Source of the DNA: Adiantum capillus-veneris | Lineage: Eukaryota > Streptophyta > Polypodiopsida > Polypodiales > Pteridaceae | Direction of reading: 5' to 3' | DNA length: 64,000 nt | Assembly: GCA_014529385.2 (NCBI GenBank) | Contig: CM043968.1 | Span: 7,852,648 to 7,916,647, forward strand | Shown: piece after piece, positions 32,593 to 43,376 of the stretch | Numbering within the stretch: position 1 is the stretch's first letter | Layout: every line of letters starts with the position of its first letter | The notes under the pieces: model-generated | The model's database searches: none | Told to the model about the DNA's origin: nothing | Seen by the model: the letters and a program-made list of their open reading frames with translations, nothing else | Translations under genes and position numbers: made by a program

Positions 32593-33742
32593 CTAATGTC
32601 TTCCAAACCTCTCGAATTGAGTATGAAAATCGAATATACGCTCTGCTCTTAGCACTTGCTTGAAGCTTGCTAAGTGGTCATATGGATCCCCTGATCCACT
32701 GTATTTTCTGACTCCATTTTTGAAAATCAGCTGGTCTGACACGTCTATTAGGTTCAACTCCAGGTCTTCTAGGAGTTGGTCCTGTTTCGAGTCCTTCAGA
32801 CCAGTCTGTCGGAAATAGTGACTCATGTAGCCCTGGGCTCTGGCCTTAGTGTCACCCGTTTTTCTACGTGATGAGGTGGTTTCTGGTTTCTTCACATTAC
32901 TCTCAGATGATCTCTCACGATGTTCGTCTCTTGGAGTGGTTTGTCCTTCACCCAATATCCAATCCCGTATGGAATGCCCCTGGTATTTGGTTTGTTCTAC
33001 CTCCTCAGGAGTCATAATAACAAAGTTGTTGTTATAACAATCCCTAAACAAGTAAGTTGGTAGGTCCGCAAATCCCTTATCTGTGATTTTGAAGATATAG
33101 ATGATCTTCATGGCTGTTAATTGCCCTGGTCTAGCGTGAGAAGTCCACAAAAGATCTGTTATGTTTCTATCTTCCCAACAATAGACTCCTATCCTAGGAT
33201 TATCCATACTAAGCCGTTTCAAAGGCTTCAAGTCTACTTGATCATATCCCTCGAATTCCAAGGTTGGTGGTCCTTCTTTTGCTGACATATATGGGATTAT
33301 AGTGTTTACTTCTAATCCCAATTTGTGTATCACATCCGGATTTTCAACTTGTACATATTGAGTTCCGTTTCGATCCATGTACATTTTTCCTTGTTTGTTT
33401 GCCCTAACTCAATACCATGATCATCAATGCGAATAGCATACTCTTCGTTAGGATCCAAGTAAACATGGGCTCCTGACGATTAGTCTTGTAAAATCTTTGT
33501 ATATGCTTATAGCGCATTTTTGTTCCGGTTTCAGAGTGAGTCGAGTAAGAAGACATTTCGGATGTTGAATCTGAAAAAGTGTCCGAGACTTCTTCAGGAA
33601 TTGTGTGCAAGGAATTGCCTTGATTCACGCTTTCTTCAATGGATACTCTACTGGTGTTTTCCCTGAATAGGCCTTGATTTCCTATTACACGACCGGATCT
33701 AAGGTTCATATAGACGTATGAAGCCCTGGATAGAGTACTCAC
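32593..33742 (-). pseudogene. gag N-terminal region of the 18.7-kb element
   Basis: The first ATG after the leader (33742) opens MSTLSRASYVYMNLRSGRVI; LRSGRV near the N-terminus resembles Tat/Ogre-type Gag starts. After a frame change comes a region of about 260 residues with NPDVIHKLGLEVNTIIPYMS, RNITDLLWTSHARPGQLTAM and KYSGSGDPYDHLASFKQVLR; the last belongs to the capsid domain, which continues at 32581. At least two frameshifts (about 33400 and 32590) occur. Confidence 0.65.
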
Positions 33743-35641
33743 CTAGGATTGACTTGTCGTCAATGTCCACTTGATTCAATTGCAACTTTCTATCAAGCCA
33801 CTGATTCCTCGTCTGCAACCTGATTCCTGTACAAAATTTATCAAATTAGCTATTTTTCTATAAGGACAGTAGAGCTCTTGAGAACTCCAGTGACTGGTCT
33901 CTGTATTTCACTTCAATTCGTCTATGGAAGTCAAAATTTTGACTTTCAAATTCAGCTTAGCAAAATCAAAGGTCTAATCTGCAATCTGTAAACTGAGTGT
34001 ATCTGTACCAATTTTGATCCGATTGAACCCAAAATTTCCCTGTAGCCTTATATTATGCTGGTCTAACACTGTATAAGCCCAAAAGTCAAATTTGAAGTCT
34101 TTGGATAGCAGAAGTAAATAATCGCGATTATTTACTTTTGTCACTTTTTGGATTGGTTTGGCAAGTGTACAACTTGTTATAGCCCTTGGGCAAGTTTCAA
34201 CAAGTTTGGACAAAATTTGATCAAGTTTACCCACTGTTTCGTGTCCGCAGACTCTGCTTTCGAAAATCTGGCTTAAGTCTCACTTTTGTGGTCCAAATTT
34301 CACCAAAATTGATTTGTGGGGTCTAATTGATGTGCTTGGCCTTGTGGTATACTCAAATTTGCAAAATCACCAAGTTTTGAAGCAAATATAAATAATCGCG
34401 ATTATTTACTCTTGACAATTTTTTGCAAATTTCTGTCCCAACTTTAACACATATCTGTTAAGCACCTTATGTTAAGGTCACTAGCTAATTTTCATCAAGT
34501 TTGGACAATTTTTGGTCAAATGGTCATCAATTATCTGTCCGCAAACTTTGTAATTTTTGTCACAGTTTTCACTCCAGTGATCCAAATCTTACCAAATTTA
34601 GTTTGTGGACTTATTACAACATGGTAAAGCTAGTGGTATTCCAACTTGGTCAAAAAAATTCAAAAACAGGGCAGAAGTAAATAATCGTGATTATTTACTT
34701 TTGTCAAAATTTTGCAAGTTTTTGGTTAATTGAGCATATACACATGTTTATCACATCAATATAAGCTTATGAATCAATTTTCAACAAGTTTGGATAAATT
34801 TTTCCTCAATTCACACTCAAGATTCAAAAAGTTAGTACAAACTTTAATTTTCACCCAGTTTTTTGCCAGTTCTTGGGCCTTTACAAAAGTTGTTTGTACA
34901 CATGCAATGAGTCAATGATATGAGTCTTGGCTAATTTAGAGCAAAAAGTTAATAATCACGATTATTAAGTTGAGGCTTGAAATGAGCACTTTTTTGAAAT
35001 TTTCTCAAGGACAGTCCTTTTATGATGTGTTTTAAGCCTATGAATCAAGTCAAAACTTAGTTTGGCCTAAAAAGTCAAGAAAAAGTAAATAATCTGAGTT
35101 TTGGTCAACTTCTTGAAATTTTTACCTCGAAGTGTCCTTGAGCCCACTGGTTCGGACAACTCTTAGGCTTACTCCCCAGTTGGATTGAGTGAATTCGAGT
35201 CTTTTCGTGCTATTTCTAGCCGTAAACCTAAAATTCAGCAACCTTATATAACAACTCACACTTGATTCTTTCAGAGAGAGCAATGCTATGAAATCCACCT
35301 TGGATCCTGCTTACCCTACTCCTAGTTTCTCATGCAATGGGGTTGTGGAAAGTGTTCACAAACACTTGTTTTCTTGTGTTTTTTATGTTTTTCAGAGTCT
35401 TGATCTTAAGACTTATTTCGTCTACCAATCATTCTCTAAATCCTAATCTAAATCTACAATCCTACAGTTCTAAAGGTACTCAATAAGTACGATTACTTCC
35501 AAGCTACCTCTACACAGCAAAAGACGACAATCTTAAGCTATGTGGTTTCTAAAAGAGAGTTTTGAGCTCTAGGCGAACCTAGAGGAAGTTAAAGGACAAT
35601 TACACAAGACGCTCGTGTTTTCCTAGTTTAGGTCTCTTCGA
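33743..35641 (-). repeat. Leader of the 18.7-kb element: tandem units with a 20-bp dyad
   Basis: No coding sequence. Between about 33960 and 35110 degenerate units repeat every 270-290 bp, each carrying the dyad at one fixed place. Positions: 34115-34134 (perfect, arms extend to 26 bp at 34112-34137), 34389-34408 (perfect 20-bp core), 34678-34697 (one central change), 34949-34968 (TTAATAATCACGATTATTAA) and a decayed half at 35086-35100. Spacings are 274, 289, 271 and 137. Each unit also shares 'caagtttggacaa', 'gtccgcaaactttg', and 'gtgatccaaatcttaccaaa'-type phrases, but these vary more than the dyad does. Confidence 0.8.
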
Positions 35642-35659
35642 TCCCCAACAACGGCGCCA
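35642..35659 (-). other. Primer binding site, tRNA-Asp type
   Basis: The minus strand reads TGGCGCCGTTGTTGGGGA two bases after the 5' LTR end. The 3' end of plant tRNA-Asp (ending ...CCCCGGCAACGGCGCCA) would pair along this stretch with two mismatches. Such sites are reported for the Athila/Tat side of plant Ty3 elements. Confidence 0.75.
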
Positions 35660-35661
35660 AA

Positions 35662-36550
35662 TGTGGGACGCATGTCTAACCTCACCATCCTATCTTATTG
35701 CAGTATTAGCGAGAACCACGATTAATTTGTCAAACCATGGGACGAAACTGACTCGACTAGTGCATAGAGGCTACAAGAGGTTGTTAATCTCTTGGAAAAC
35801 AACTAACAACTCACATCTATCTCAAGCTACACTCAAGTGACTGAAATCACCAAAAGCCAATCGCTCATCGGCAAGCAAATCACATCCGTTACAACATCAA
35901 ATGACATCCAAATGCAACAAAACTTCTAGGACAAGTTTACAAAACCTAAGCACACATGCCTATGGCCTCAAACCCCACTTTAGGTCAAGTTCCAAAATCG
36001 CGATTATTAACAGTAGTGGATTTTTGACCTAGTCGTTTTCGACCCAGAATGCATCTAAATGCTTAGCAATGATGCCCCCATACCCCGTCTATGCTTAGTT
36101 TTCGATTTAAAAGTGTAAATTCTTAATTCGGCGATGCCAAAAGCTACGAAATACTATGAATGGCTTACGTCAATGCGTAGAGCTCTTACCTCTGGTTGCA
36201 ATGCAACAAAAGCATTCGCAATGTGACAACCAGAGAGGGAGTAGGAAGCACGAGAAGGAGAGAAGTGAGCGCTAACGCGTTAGCTCACGCTGTGTATTTC
36301 TTATCCAAAACTTACAAAAATTGGCTTTTATACCTTAGCCAAGGTTTTTGGATGGTCAAAAGTAATAATCTGGAGTTCTACCAAAGGTGGGAATTGAATG
36401 GCTGATACAATCTGGAAGCTTGTAGCCCCGGCTCATTAATTACAAGGTTTATCAAAAAAATAAGAGTTACAATATTCTCGATATCAAAATAATAATTGTT
36501 TTACAAGGAGAACTCCGAAAAATGGTGTCCACGCTAGCTTGCTGCTAACA
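35662..36550 (-). repeat. 5' LTR of the 18.7-kb element
   Basis: On the minus strand it starts TGTTAGCAGCAAGCTAGC at 36550 and ends ...GCGTCCCACA at 35662. It corresponds to 17810-18724. AATCGCGATTATTAA at 35996-36010 keeps the dyad centre more faithfully than the 3' LTR, which has a C-to-T change there. Confidence 0.9.
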
Positions 36551-36555
36551 CATGC

Positions 36556-36818
36556 TTAGAATCAAGTTTGTGGAGACGACGTCTTCCAAACACCAAGTAG
36601 AGCTTGTTACTCTACTATGAAAGATTGATAGGGCTAATGCGCAGACATGCTTGCAGCAGCCTTAGGTTCTCAAGCACCAAATGGATTAGTCATCCATTAT
36701 GGAACGATGTCGTAGGGTAAGATAAAGATCCTCTGCCCGCTAGAAAAACGACTAATGAATAGGCTTTATCTTCTCTACCCCATAGTCAAGGACGACTATA
36801 ATTTCAAGAGAGAGGTAA
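36556..36818 (+). other. 3' untranslated part and polypurine tract of Element 1
   Basis: This continues Element 1 after the nested insert. It matches the reverse complement of 40556-40820 in Element 2 (acgacgtctcccaaacacca-type block, 'ggattagtcatccatt', 'ttatcttctctacc'). It ends caagagagaggtaa (36805-36818), the polypurine tract, directly before the LTR. Confidence 0.75.
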
Positions 36819-37199
36819 TTTCATAATAACTAATATCTAATTCTCCTAAATGATTTTCTCATGTTAAACTAATCATTTAATATGGGGAAGTACCAGGGGA
36901 GAAAAAGCTAGAATATTGGTTAAGCTAGCAAACCGGCCACAGTAGGGATCCAAAGAAGGGAAAATAGGGATCCAAAGGGGGGGGGGGCATCTGCAAAAGA
37001 GCAATGTGCAACAATGGGCTTCAAAGACCCTAAGGCTCAGCCCATTAAGACTTCCAAAATGCTAAGGTTCCAAAATTCAAAGGTTATGTCTAATGGTCCA
37101 ACCCTAGGGAAAATTGGATGCTTTGTAGTGTGCTAAAAAGTCTTTTCAAGCTCCTACATAGGAGGGGGCGAGCCCTTTTAGTAGGGGATGAGAGAGAAA

Positions 37200-37234
<35 letters not shown>

Positions 37235-38370
37235 ATGAAAGCCCCTTTACACAAAGGGCATAGTGGACACATGTCAGCTCCCTAGGCTATTACCCCCACA
37301 AGGTGCATTCAAATCCTATTGGATGGCCATAGAGGTGGACCAATGAGAATTAGGCTAGATTAAAATTTAGTTTAATTCATTTGAAAAACACTTGTTAAAA
37401 GAACCAATGAGCATTCAACAGCCCAATGGCTTGCCTAATTCCTATTGTCTAGAAGACAAAGGGATCCAATGAGAGTTTAGTTGCATTATTTAATTACCTA
37501 AAGCTCTCACAAAAGGGGAAAGGGGGACACATGTCACAAGGCTATCACTTATGCTTCTCAATTTTGATTGGGTAAACTTTGCAGGGTCTAATGGGGTGCC
37601 AGCAAGAGTAATTTGCAAGAGGGGTCGACCAAGAGAGAGAGGGGGCTGATTTTGGCAAGGCATTATTATCACACACACACACTCACACAATGTCATGTGT
37701 GAAGCAAGAAGACTCTCTCTCTCCTTCTCAAGCTTTAATGGAAAGCTCATCATCTACTCCAAGCTTGGAGAAGGGAGGCCTACAGCAACAACTTTGTGAT
37801 GCAAATCCAACCAAGAGCCAAGCTTCAATGCATGCTCATTTCCTCTACCATGCTAATTACTAAGCTATGCTAAGCTATTATGAGTGATTAGGTGAGGAGA
37901 TATACTTCTTTCTTGTAAGACTACTCCTTCTTCCTCATACCCCGCTAGCTCTCACCATCTTCGAAGGTGTGTGAGGTCTTGGGTCTGAGACCGTGAGGGA
38001 ATTGATGTTGTGTTTTAAAGTGTTTGCTTAGTGCTTGAAGCTTCCATCTTCATTGCACTAGCTAGTAATTGAAGGAACACAAAGAATTGTATTGTAAAAT
38101 GTCTCCCTTGATGGGGGAAACCTATAATACAAAGCCTTTTGGAGGGGGGACCGGCTCCATGTAAATTTGGTCCTCAACTGTTGTCAATAGCTTAATTTCT
38201 CTCTCTTTTGAAGTATTGTTCATGCCTATCTAACTAGGTGTTATGCTTTTTGTTGCTCTCTCCATCCAAGCACTCTTTCTATGCTCATTAGGAATCTATT
38301 CTAATGAAATGCTCACTATGTTTATGCTATTTTCTGCTACACACAAGTTACTAGGCCATTAAATGTTACA
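36819..38370 (+). repeat. 3' LTR of Element 1
   Basis: It starts TTTCATAATAAC (the canonical TG is changed to TT) and ends AATGTTACA. It pairs with 11326-12881. It carries (AC)15 at 37203-37232, where the 5' LTR has only a few interrupted units, plus a G run near 36977-36987, and lacks a segment present near 11890-11930 in the 5' LTR. Confidence 0.85.
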
Positions 38371-38954
38371 TGAGCTTCTCTAAGTTTTGGAGTTTAGCCT
38401 TCATGTCGCAGATTTCAACATGTGTAAAGGGCTCCCCCTTCTGTCATATTATGTAAGTTTAGATACAACAAGATTAGATCACTAAGCAAGGCTACTTGAC
38501 ATATTCAAAGGGTCCATGGAGTGGCGAGCCACAGAAGGGACCGTTGTCTGATTTGGCGACCCAATGAATTTACGAATCTGTACCATCACAATATATATTA
38601 CTTCATCCATTTACACTTACTTTAATAGTCACACGCAGGGTATAGTGGTTAGAGCACATGGTTTGCTAGGACGACATTATGGGTTAAAGGCCACAAGGTG
38701 TAAGATTACGACCCTACATTGAATTTACAAAAGTGCATTAGAAGACCACATGATCTCAACCATAGATCTTGTTTGAAATACACCAAAATTGTGGGGGTAA
38801 AGTAACCCAAAAACAATAGGAGCACAAGGTATCGCGTAGATCACATGGATATTATAATGTCAAGGGTGACACACACAATTTAGACCAGGGGATTTGCTTT
38901 TTAGATTGGTAACACCATTGTTAGTGCTTAGAGTCAACTCACATGCAATAAGAA
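38371..38954. other. Host DNA between Elements 1 and 2
   Basis: 584 bp without a clear gene. At 38640-38710 'agtggttagagcacatgg' and 'tgggttaaaggcc', spaced like pol III A and B boxes, suggest a weak SINE head. On the minus strand 38371-38450 reads KGEPFTHVEICDMKAKLQNL EKLM then a stop, which may be a chance frame or an exon remnant. This is the original right flank of the Element 1 insertion site. Confidence 0.3.
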
Positions 38955-39707
38955 TGTAATGGAATGACCTATGAACTTTGAGAATAGCGGAATTAAGAGA
39001 ATTACAGTGAGCATTTTTTGTGAGATCACTTTGAGAACATAGAGGGTGAACTTAATTGATGGTAGCAACATAGACATAGTACTTAATTAACTTGCCATGA
39101 ACAATACTTTTGCAAGAGAGAGAGAGAGAGTATTAGAGAACATGACAATAGTTGAGGACCGGATTTACTTGGAGCGGGTCCCCCCTCCAAAAGGCGTTTG
39201 TATTATAGATTCCCCCATCAAGAGAGACTTGGTACAATACAATCTTTGTGTTCCTTGTGACCTTGGTGATGCTATGAAAATGGAAAGCTTCATGCATCAC
39301 GAGCATAACATAAACTTTGCAAAAGGCATTAACTATCCCAAGGCCTCAAACACCTTCGAAGGTGGAGAGAGCTAGCGGAGAATGAGGGTAGGGAAGAGGA
39401 AGAAGAATCATTCATAAGAGAAAGAAATATTTCCTCACTTATTATCACTCTTCTTGCTTAGCATAGCATAATAGCATAGTAAGGAAGATGAAGAAGATGG
39501 AAAACTTAAGCATTGAAGCATGACTCTTGGTTGGATTTGCATTCCATAGCCAAGAGTGTTGGTGTAGACTCCCCACTTCTCAACAAGCTTGGAGAAGGAG
39601 ATGGAGCTCTTGCACTTTACACTTCACACAATGAGAGAGAGTGTGTGTTTGTGTGGGAGAGTATATACCCCCCCCCCCCCCCCCCCCCCCCCTTCTTGCT
39701 TGGTCCA

Positions 39708-39753
<46 letters not shown>

Positions 39754-40555
39754 GTATTATTTAATTATATCATTTGGACATGTATCCTCTTTTTCCTCTT
39801 TGAGAGAAAGAACTTAGTTATTTATTTTTATGCATCTAAATTCTCATTGGACCCTTGTAAAGCCTATCCAATAGGATTCAAGCACATCATGAAGGCCCAA
39901 ATGGGGGAAATCTTAACATGTGTCTTTAATGCTTCTTAAGCCATTTGGTTTGAATTGAATACTTCAAGCACTTAGTCATTACTTAGTCATTTAAGCATGG
40001 AAACTATTTATGCCCCTTGAGAGTTTATCTTTTAATTTAACACTTCAAGAACCTTAGTCATTTAAGCATGAGAATGATCTGAAGCTTGGGCAAGGTTCCC
40101 ACAAACACTTTAAGCACTTTAGTTAGCAAGCCGACAAGCACCTCATGCTTGGGTAGGATTCCCACCTCAAGTTCAAGGTCAAATGACTTTTTAACACTAA
40201 CTTTTGGAGGTCTTTAATGAAGCTAACCCTAAGGTCTTTTAAGCTCCATTAGATGCACGTTGCTCTTTGATAGACTATCTCCTTTTGGACCCCTATTGAG
40301 ATGTAACCATCTCTCCTCTTGGTCCCTTGCTGAGGTAAATCTAGAAGCACTTATTTCACATTGCTCTTCGGTAGATCGTCTCCTTTTGGACCCCTATTGA
40401 GATGCACCCATTTCTCCTTTTGGTCCCCTGTTGAGATAGGTCTAGAAGCACATATCTATATCCTAACTCTTGTTCCCCTTTTATCTTCCCATATTAAATG
40501 ATCAGTTTAATATGAGAAAATCATTTGATAAAGTTAGATATTATATTTTATGACG
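38955..40555 (-). repeat. 3' LTR of Element 2
   Basis: On the minus strand it starts CGTCATAAAATATAAT (first base changed) after a purine-rich tract (40556-40570) and ends ATTACA at 38955. It is recognisably the Element 1 LTR in reverse, but diverged. It contains a C25 run at 39668-39692 and (TC)n at 39712-39751. Blocks naming 'tcaagcttag' and 'aggtctagaagcac' repeat locally between 40270 and 40450. Confidence 0.8.
39668..39751. repeat. C25 homopolymer and (TC)n microsatellite inside LTR
   Basis: A C25 run is followed by a 20-bp spacer and about 20 TC units. The 5' LTR of the same element has only C7 and a TC run at 44352-44394. Since the two LTRs were identical at insertion, the difference arose afterwards. 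Confidence 0.9.
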
Positions 40556-40919
40556 TTACCTCTCTCTTGAAATCATAGTCGTCCTCGACTATGAGGTAGA
40601 GAAGATAAAGCCTAGTCATTAGTCTATGTTTCTTAGCGGGTAGAGGATCCCTTTTTATCCTACGACATCATTCTAGAATGGATGACTAATCCATTTGGTA
40701 CTCAGGAGACTTAGCTGCCGCAAGCATGTCTGCTCTTTAGTCCATATCATACTTCCAAAGTAGAGTGACAAGTTCTACTTGGTGTTTGGGAGACGTCGTC
40801 ACTGCAAACATGATCCTAAGCATGCATACTTCTTAAAATTTTGTGCACAATAAAAGAAAGAGAACGAGTCTTATAAGACAAAAAACATTGTTCATTTAAA
40901 ATGCATTTTCATTTGCTTA

Positions 40920-42380
40920 CTCTAGTGTAGCATTGTAAGCATTAACAAGGTTTATATTATCCTTAAGCTAGGTTCCTTGCATCCATCTAGCATCTTTAAA
41001 AGAATAATTCTTAAACTTAACAAGATATCATTGGATAACATTACCGTTTCTTAGTACCTCGTCTTTGTGTCAAAGAATCTATTTGGGCTGCAACACCTCT
41101 TCTTGATCTTTGATCTCTGGCGGGTCCTCCATTATTGGTTCTTTTGGTGGCTCTCCTTTGTAAGGCTTGAGTAGGCTCGCATGGTTAGCATTGTGAATGA
41201 GCCAATGGTTGGGCAACTTTTGCTAGTTTAGCATAATACTCTTGGTGGCTCGTAGGATTCTTGCCCATAGTATGCCTTAGATGAGCCTTGAGAAACTTCA
41301 GCAAGATCCAATCATTTTTCTTTAAAGGCTAAGGCTCTTCTATGCTTATTAGCAACAACCCCTTTTGCCTTTGCTTTGAGATGGATATAACCTCTTTAAT
41401 CTTTGGAAAAGATTTTTGTGAGTCTCGGCTGTATTCATCAGCAGCGAAGATCTTCTCATGTACTTTAAGTAGTAAGGGACTTTTGGATCTTTCTTTTTTA
41501 ACCTCGAAAGGTTCTTTCCCCATAGAAGTATGTATAATTTCATTGTACTCATACTCTATAAGAGGTAGGCACTTCTCTCATTGAGAACATTGATCTACTT
41601 CCATGACATAGGCTTTTAGTAGATTCAAGAATTGTTAGATTAGTTATTTCACTTTGGTCATCTGTTTGTGGATGATAGGCTGAAAGAGAAATTTAATCTA
41701 CTTCCTAGATTCTCAAAGAGACCCTTATAGAAATCACTGGTCATTCTATAATCTTTGTCCGACACTATGGATGTTGGCAAGCCATGATACTTAAAAATTT
41801 GAGATCTAAAGAGGGTTGTCATTGGATGTGCCTCAATAGTATTTTTGACAGGCATAGAGTGTGTTTTCTTGCTAATCTTGTCAACCGAAACAATTCAAGT
41901 TGCTTCCCTCGATCAAATTTCAATTTTTGGTATACCACGCATTTTGAAACATACTCTTGTATGTGTACTTTTCATGGTAGACCAACAGAAATACATTTCT
42001 ACTTCTTGAAGAGTAGACTATGGAATCCCTCTTTGCCCGGCATAAGGAGAAGCATGGGATTCATACTTGAGTTTCTTATTGTATGGGTGAGTAACACATA
42101 GCCTATTGCTGTTTGGAAGATAACCATCCTCCGAGGTGAATGGTTCTTTTTTTTCTTCCCTTATACAAAGGCTGTAGTTATGTACTTAAAGTCTTGGACA
42201 TTAGCACACTCATCTATCATAAAAGATAGATCATTGTGAGTTGCTATAGACACCACATTTACCCTTGGCCGTCTCTAAAAGTGCATCGACCACTTGATTG
42301 TGCTTGCCAGCAACGTGAGAAATATAAAATTTAAATTAAGAAAGAAAATTTTCCCACCTCATTTGTTTGTCGGAGAGCTT
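40920..42380 (-). pseudogene. Integrase and chromodomain remains of Element 2
   Basis: The chromodomain end lies at about 40930-41060 (YLVKFKNYSFKDARWMQ type). The GPF/LPNHW/LLKPYKGEPP segment lies at about 41130-41230. The integrase core end DKDYRMTSDFYKGLFENLGS is at about 41690-41770, with KFDRG/zinc finger debris at about 41870-42080. Many stops and small deletions make it much worse preserved than in Element 1. The protein matches Element 1 piece by piece. Confidence 0.65.
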
Positions 42381-42388
42381 GGTTTGCG

Positions 42389-43330
42389 TCATGAAGTTCT
42401 TGAAGCTTTGTGATCCGTCTGTAGGATGAATGGAGCCCCCAAGAGGTAGTGCTTCCATGTGTCTAGGGCATGTAGAATAGCTAAAAGCTCTTTTTTGTAT
42501 ATGCCCAAGACCCGTTCATCGGCATTGAGCCTTCGGCTCTCATATGGTATAGCATGCCCTTCTTGAAGCAAAACTGCTCCAAGGCAATCACCACAAGCAT
42601 CACATTGGACCTCAAATGGCTTTGAGAGATACGAAAGCATAAGGACTGGTTGGGAGGTAAGCTTCTCTTTGAGCTTGTCAAAAGCATTTTGTTCTCTAGC
42701 AGTCCACGAGTACTTAACATTCTTCTTTGTTAAGTCATGCAATGGTCCTGCTATTTGAGAGAATTTTGTTATGAAGCGTCTATAGTATGCACACATACCA
42801 ATAAAGCTTCTTAGCTCATGTAGATTCCTTGGATTAGGCCATGCTTTTATTACCTCCAGCTTTGATGGATCCATACGGATACCATCTTGAGAGATAATGT
42901 GACCTAAATTTTGAATCTCTTGTAGAAAAAAATCACTTTTCTTTTGATTAATGAAAAGATTATTCTCCCTCACAACTTGAAAGATTACCTGGAGGTGCCA
43001 CTTGTACTCCTCAAGAGAATTTGAGTGGCCTGAAGATTTTTGTCCATCATGAGTTTGAATGCGATTGGAGTATTTTTCAGGCCAAAACTTGTAACTTATC
43101 AAATAGATCTTCTACTCGCGGCATGCAAAATGTTTGTTTTATAATAGCAATCCTATTTAGTGCTCTATAGTCGACACACATGTGATATGTGCCATCTTTC
43201 TTTTGCACTAAAAGTAATGGTGAACAGAATGGTGAGCTTGTGAAACTCAATAAGGAGGTTTATTAGGCGATGAACTTCCTAATAGAAGCTCTATTGCATG
43301 GTCATCATCCCCTCGTTTTGGAGGTAGCTC
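42389..43330 (-). pseudogene. RT-RNase H of Element 2 with catalytic deletion
   Basis: The N-terminal RT has VDYRALNR (about 43155-43180) and RVEDLFDKLQ (about 43100). The sequence then jumps to FGLKNTPIAFKLMMDK and HSNSLEEYKWHLQVIFQVVR, so the segment from LDLKSGYHQI onward and the YxDD box are lost. RT thumb and RNase H are well preserved afterwards: FFLQEIQNLGHIISQDGIRM, IGMCAYYRRFITKFSQIAGP, FEVQCDACGDCLGAVLLQEG, ADERVLGIYKKELLAILHAL. The RNase H D-A-C-G is intact here, unlike in Element 1. Confidence 0.75.
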
Positions 43331-43376
43331 ACTAGGGATGTCATTAATGAAAAAATCTTGGAATCCATTTAGGAAA

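Larger units (their letters stand above)
17810..36550 (-). mobile_element. 18.7-kb nested Ty3/gypsy non-chromovirus element (Ogre/Tat/Athila-like)
   Basis: On the minus strand, from high to low coordinate, the order is 5' LTR, tRNA-Asp primer site, 1.9-kb leader, gag, protease, RT, RNase H, integrase, second protease-like domain, 2.4-kb spacer, ORF3, polypurine tract, 3' LTR. Great length, no chromodomain, an extra reading frame after pol and a tRNA-Asp-type primer site are features of the plant Ogre/Tat/Athila group. I cannot place it in a named lineage. Long stretches are open, but nonsense codons and frameshifts interrupt every domain. It inserted into Element 1 and so is younger than it. 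Confidence 0.85.
17805..36555. other. Target-site duplication of the nested element (CATGT / CATGC)
   Basis: CATGT (17805-17809) and CATGC (36551-36555) flank the insert. Element 2 preserves the uninterrupted site (reverse complement of about 40818-40835: gtatgcatgcttaggatc). Joining 17800-17809 to 36556 onward recreates that sequence once one CATGC is removed, so the left copy has had a C-to-T change. Confidence 0.8.
11326..38370 (+). mobile_element. Element 1: plus-strand Ty3/gypsy chromovirus, split by a nested insert
   Basis: The order is 5' LTR, tRNA-Met primer site, gag, protease, RT, RNase H, integrase, chromodomain, polypurine tract, 3' LTR. All are on the plus strand, which is canonical for Ty3 chromoviruses. 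The 18.74-kb minus-strand element at 17810-36550 sits in its 3' noncoding part. Without that insert the element is about 8.3 kb. Every domain carries stops or frameshifts, so it is dead as a protein source. Element 2 (38955-45193) and Element 3 (60231 onward) are relatives with the same LTR family. Confidence 0.85.
11321..38376. other. Target-site duplication of Element 1 (GAGCT)
   Basis: GAGCT lies at 11321-11325 directly before the 5' LTR and at 38372-38376 after the 3' LTR, with one extra T between the LTR end (38370) and the right copy. Five bases is the normal duplication size for Ty3-type integrases. Matching ends across 27 kb show that the two LTR copies belong to one insertion. Confidence 0.65.

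Noticed and set aside
33960-35110. CRISPR array (regular dyads with spacing)
   Set aside because: Period is about 280 bp with related, not unique, intervening sequence, no short direct repeats, and the setting is a plant retrotransposon leader.
38371-38450. Host exon on the minus strand (KGEPFTHVEICDMKAKLQNL EKLM)
   Set aside because: Only about 25 codons, no clear splice acceptor, and no family I recognise; kept as a remark only.
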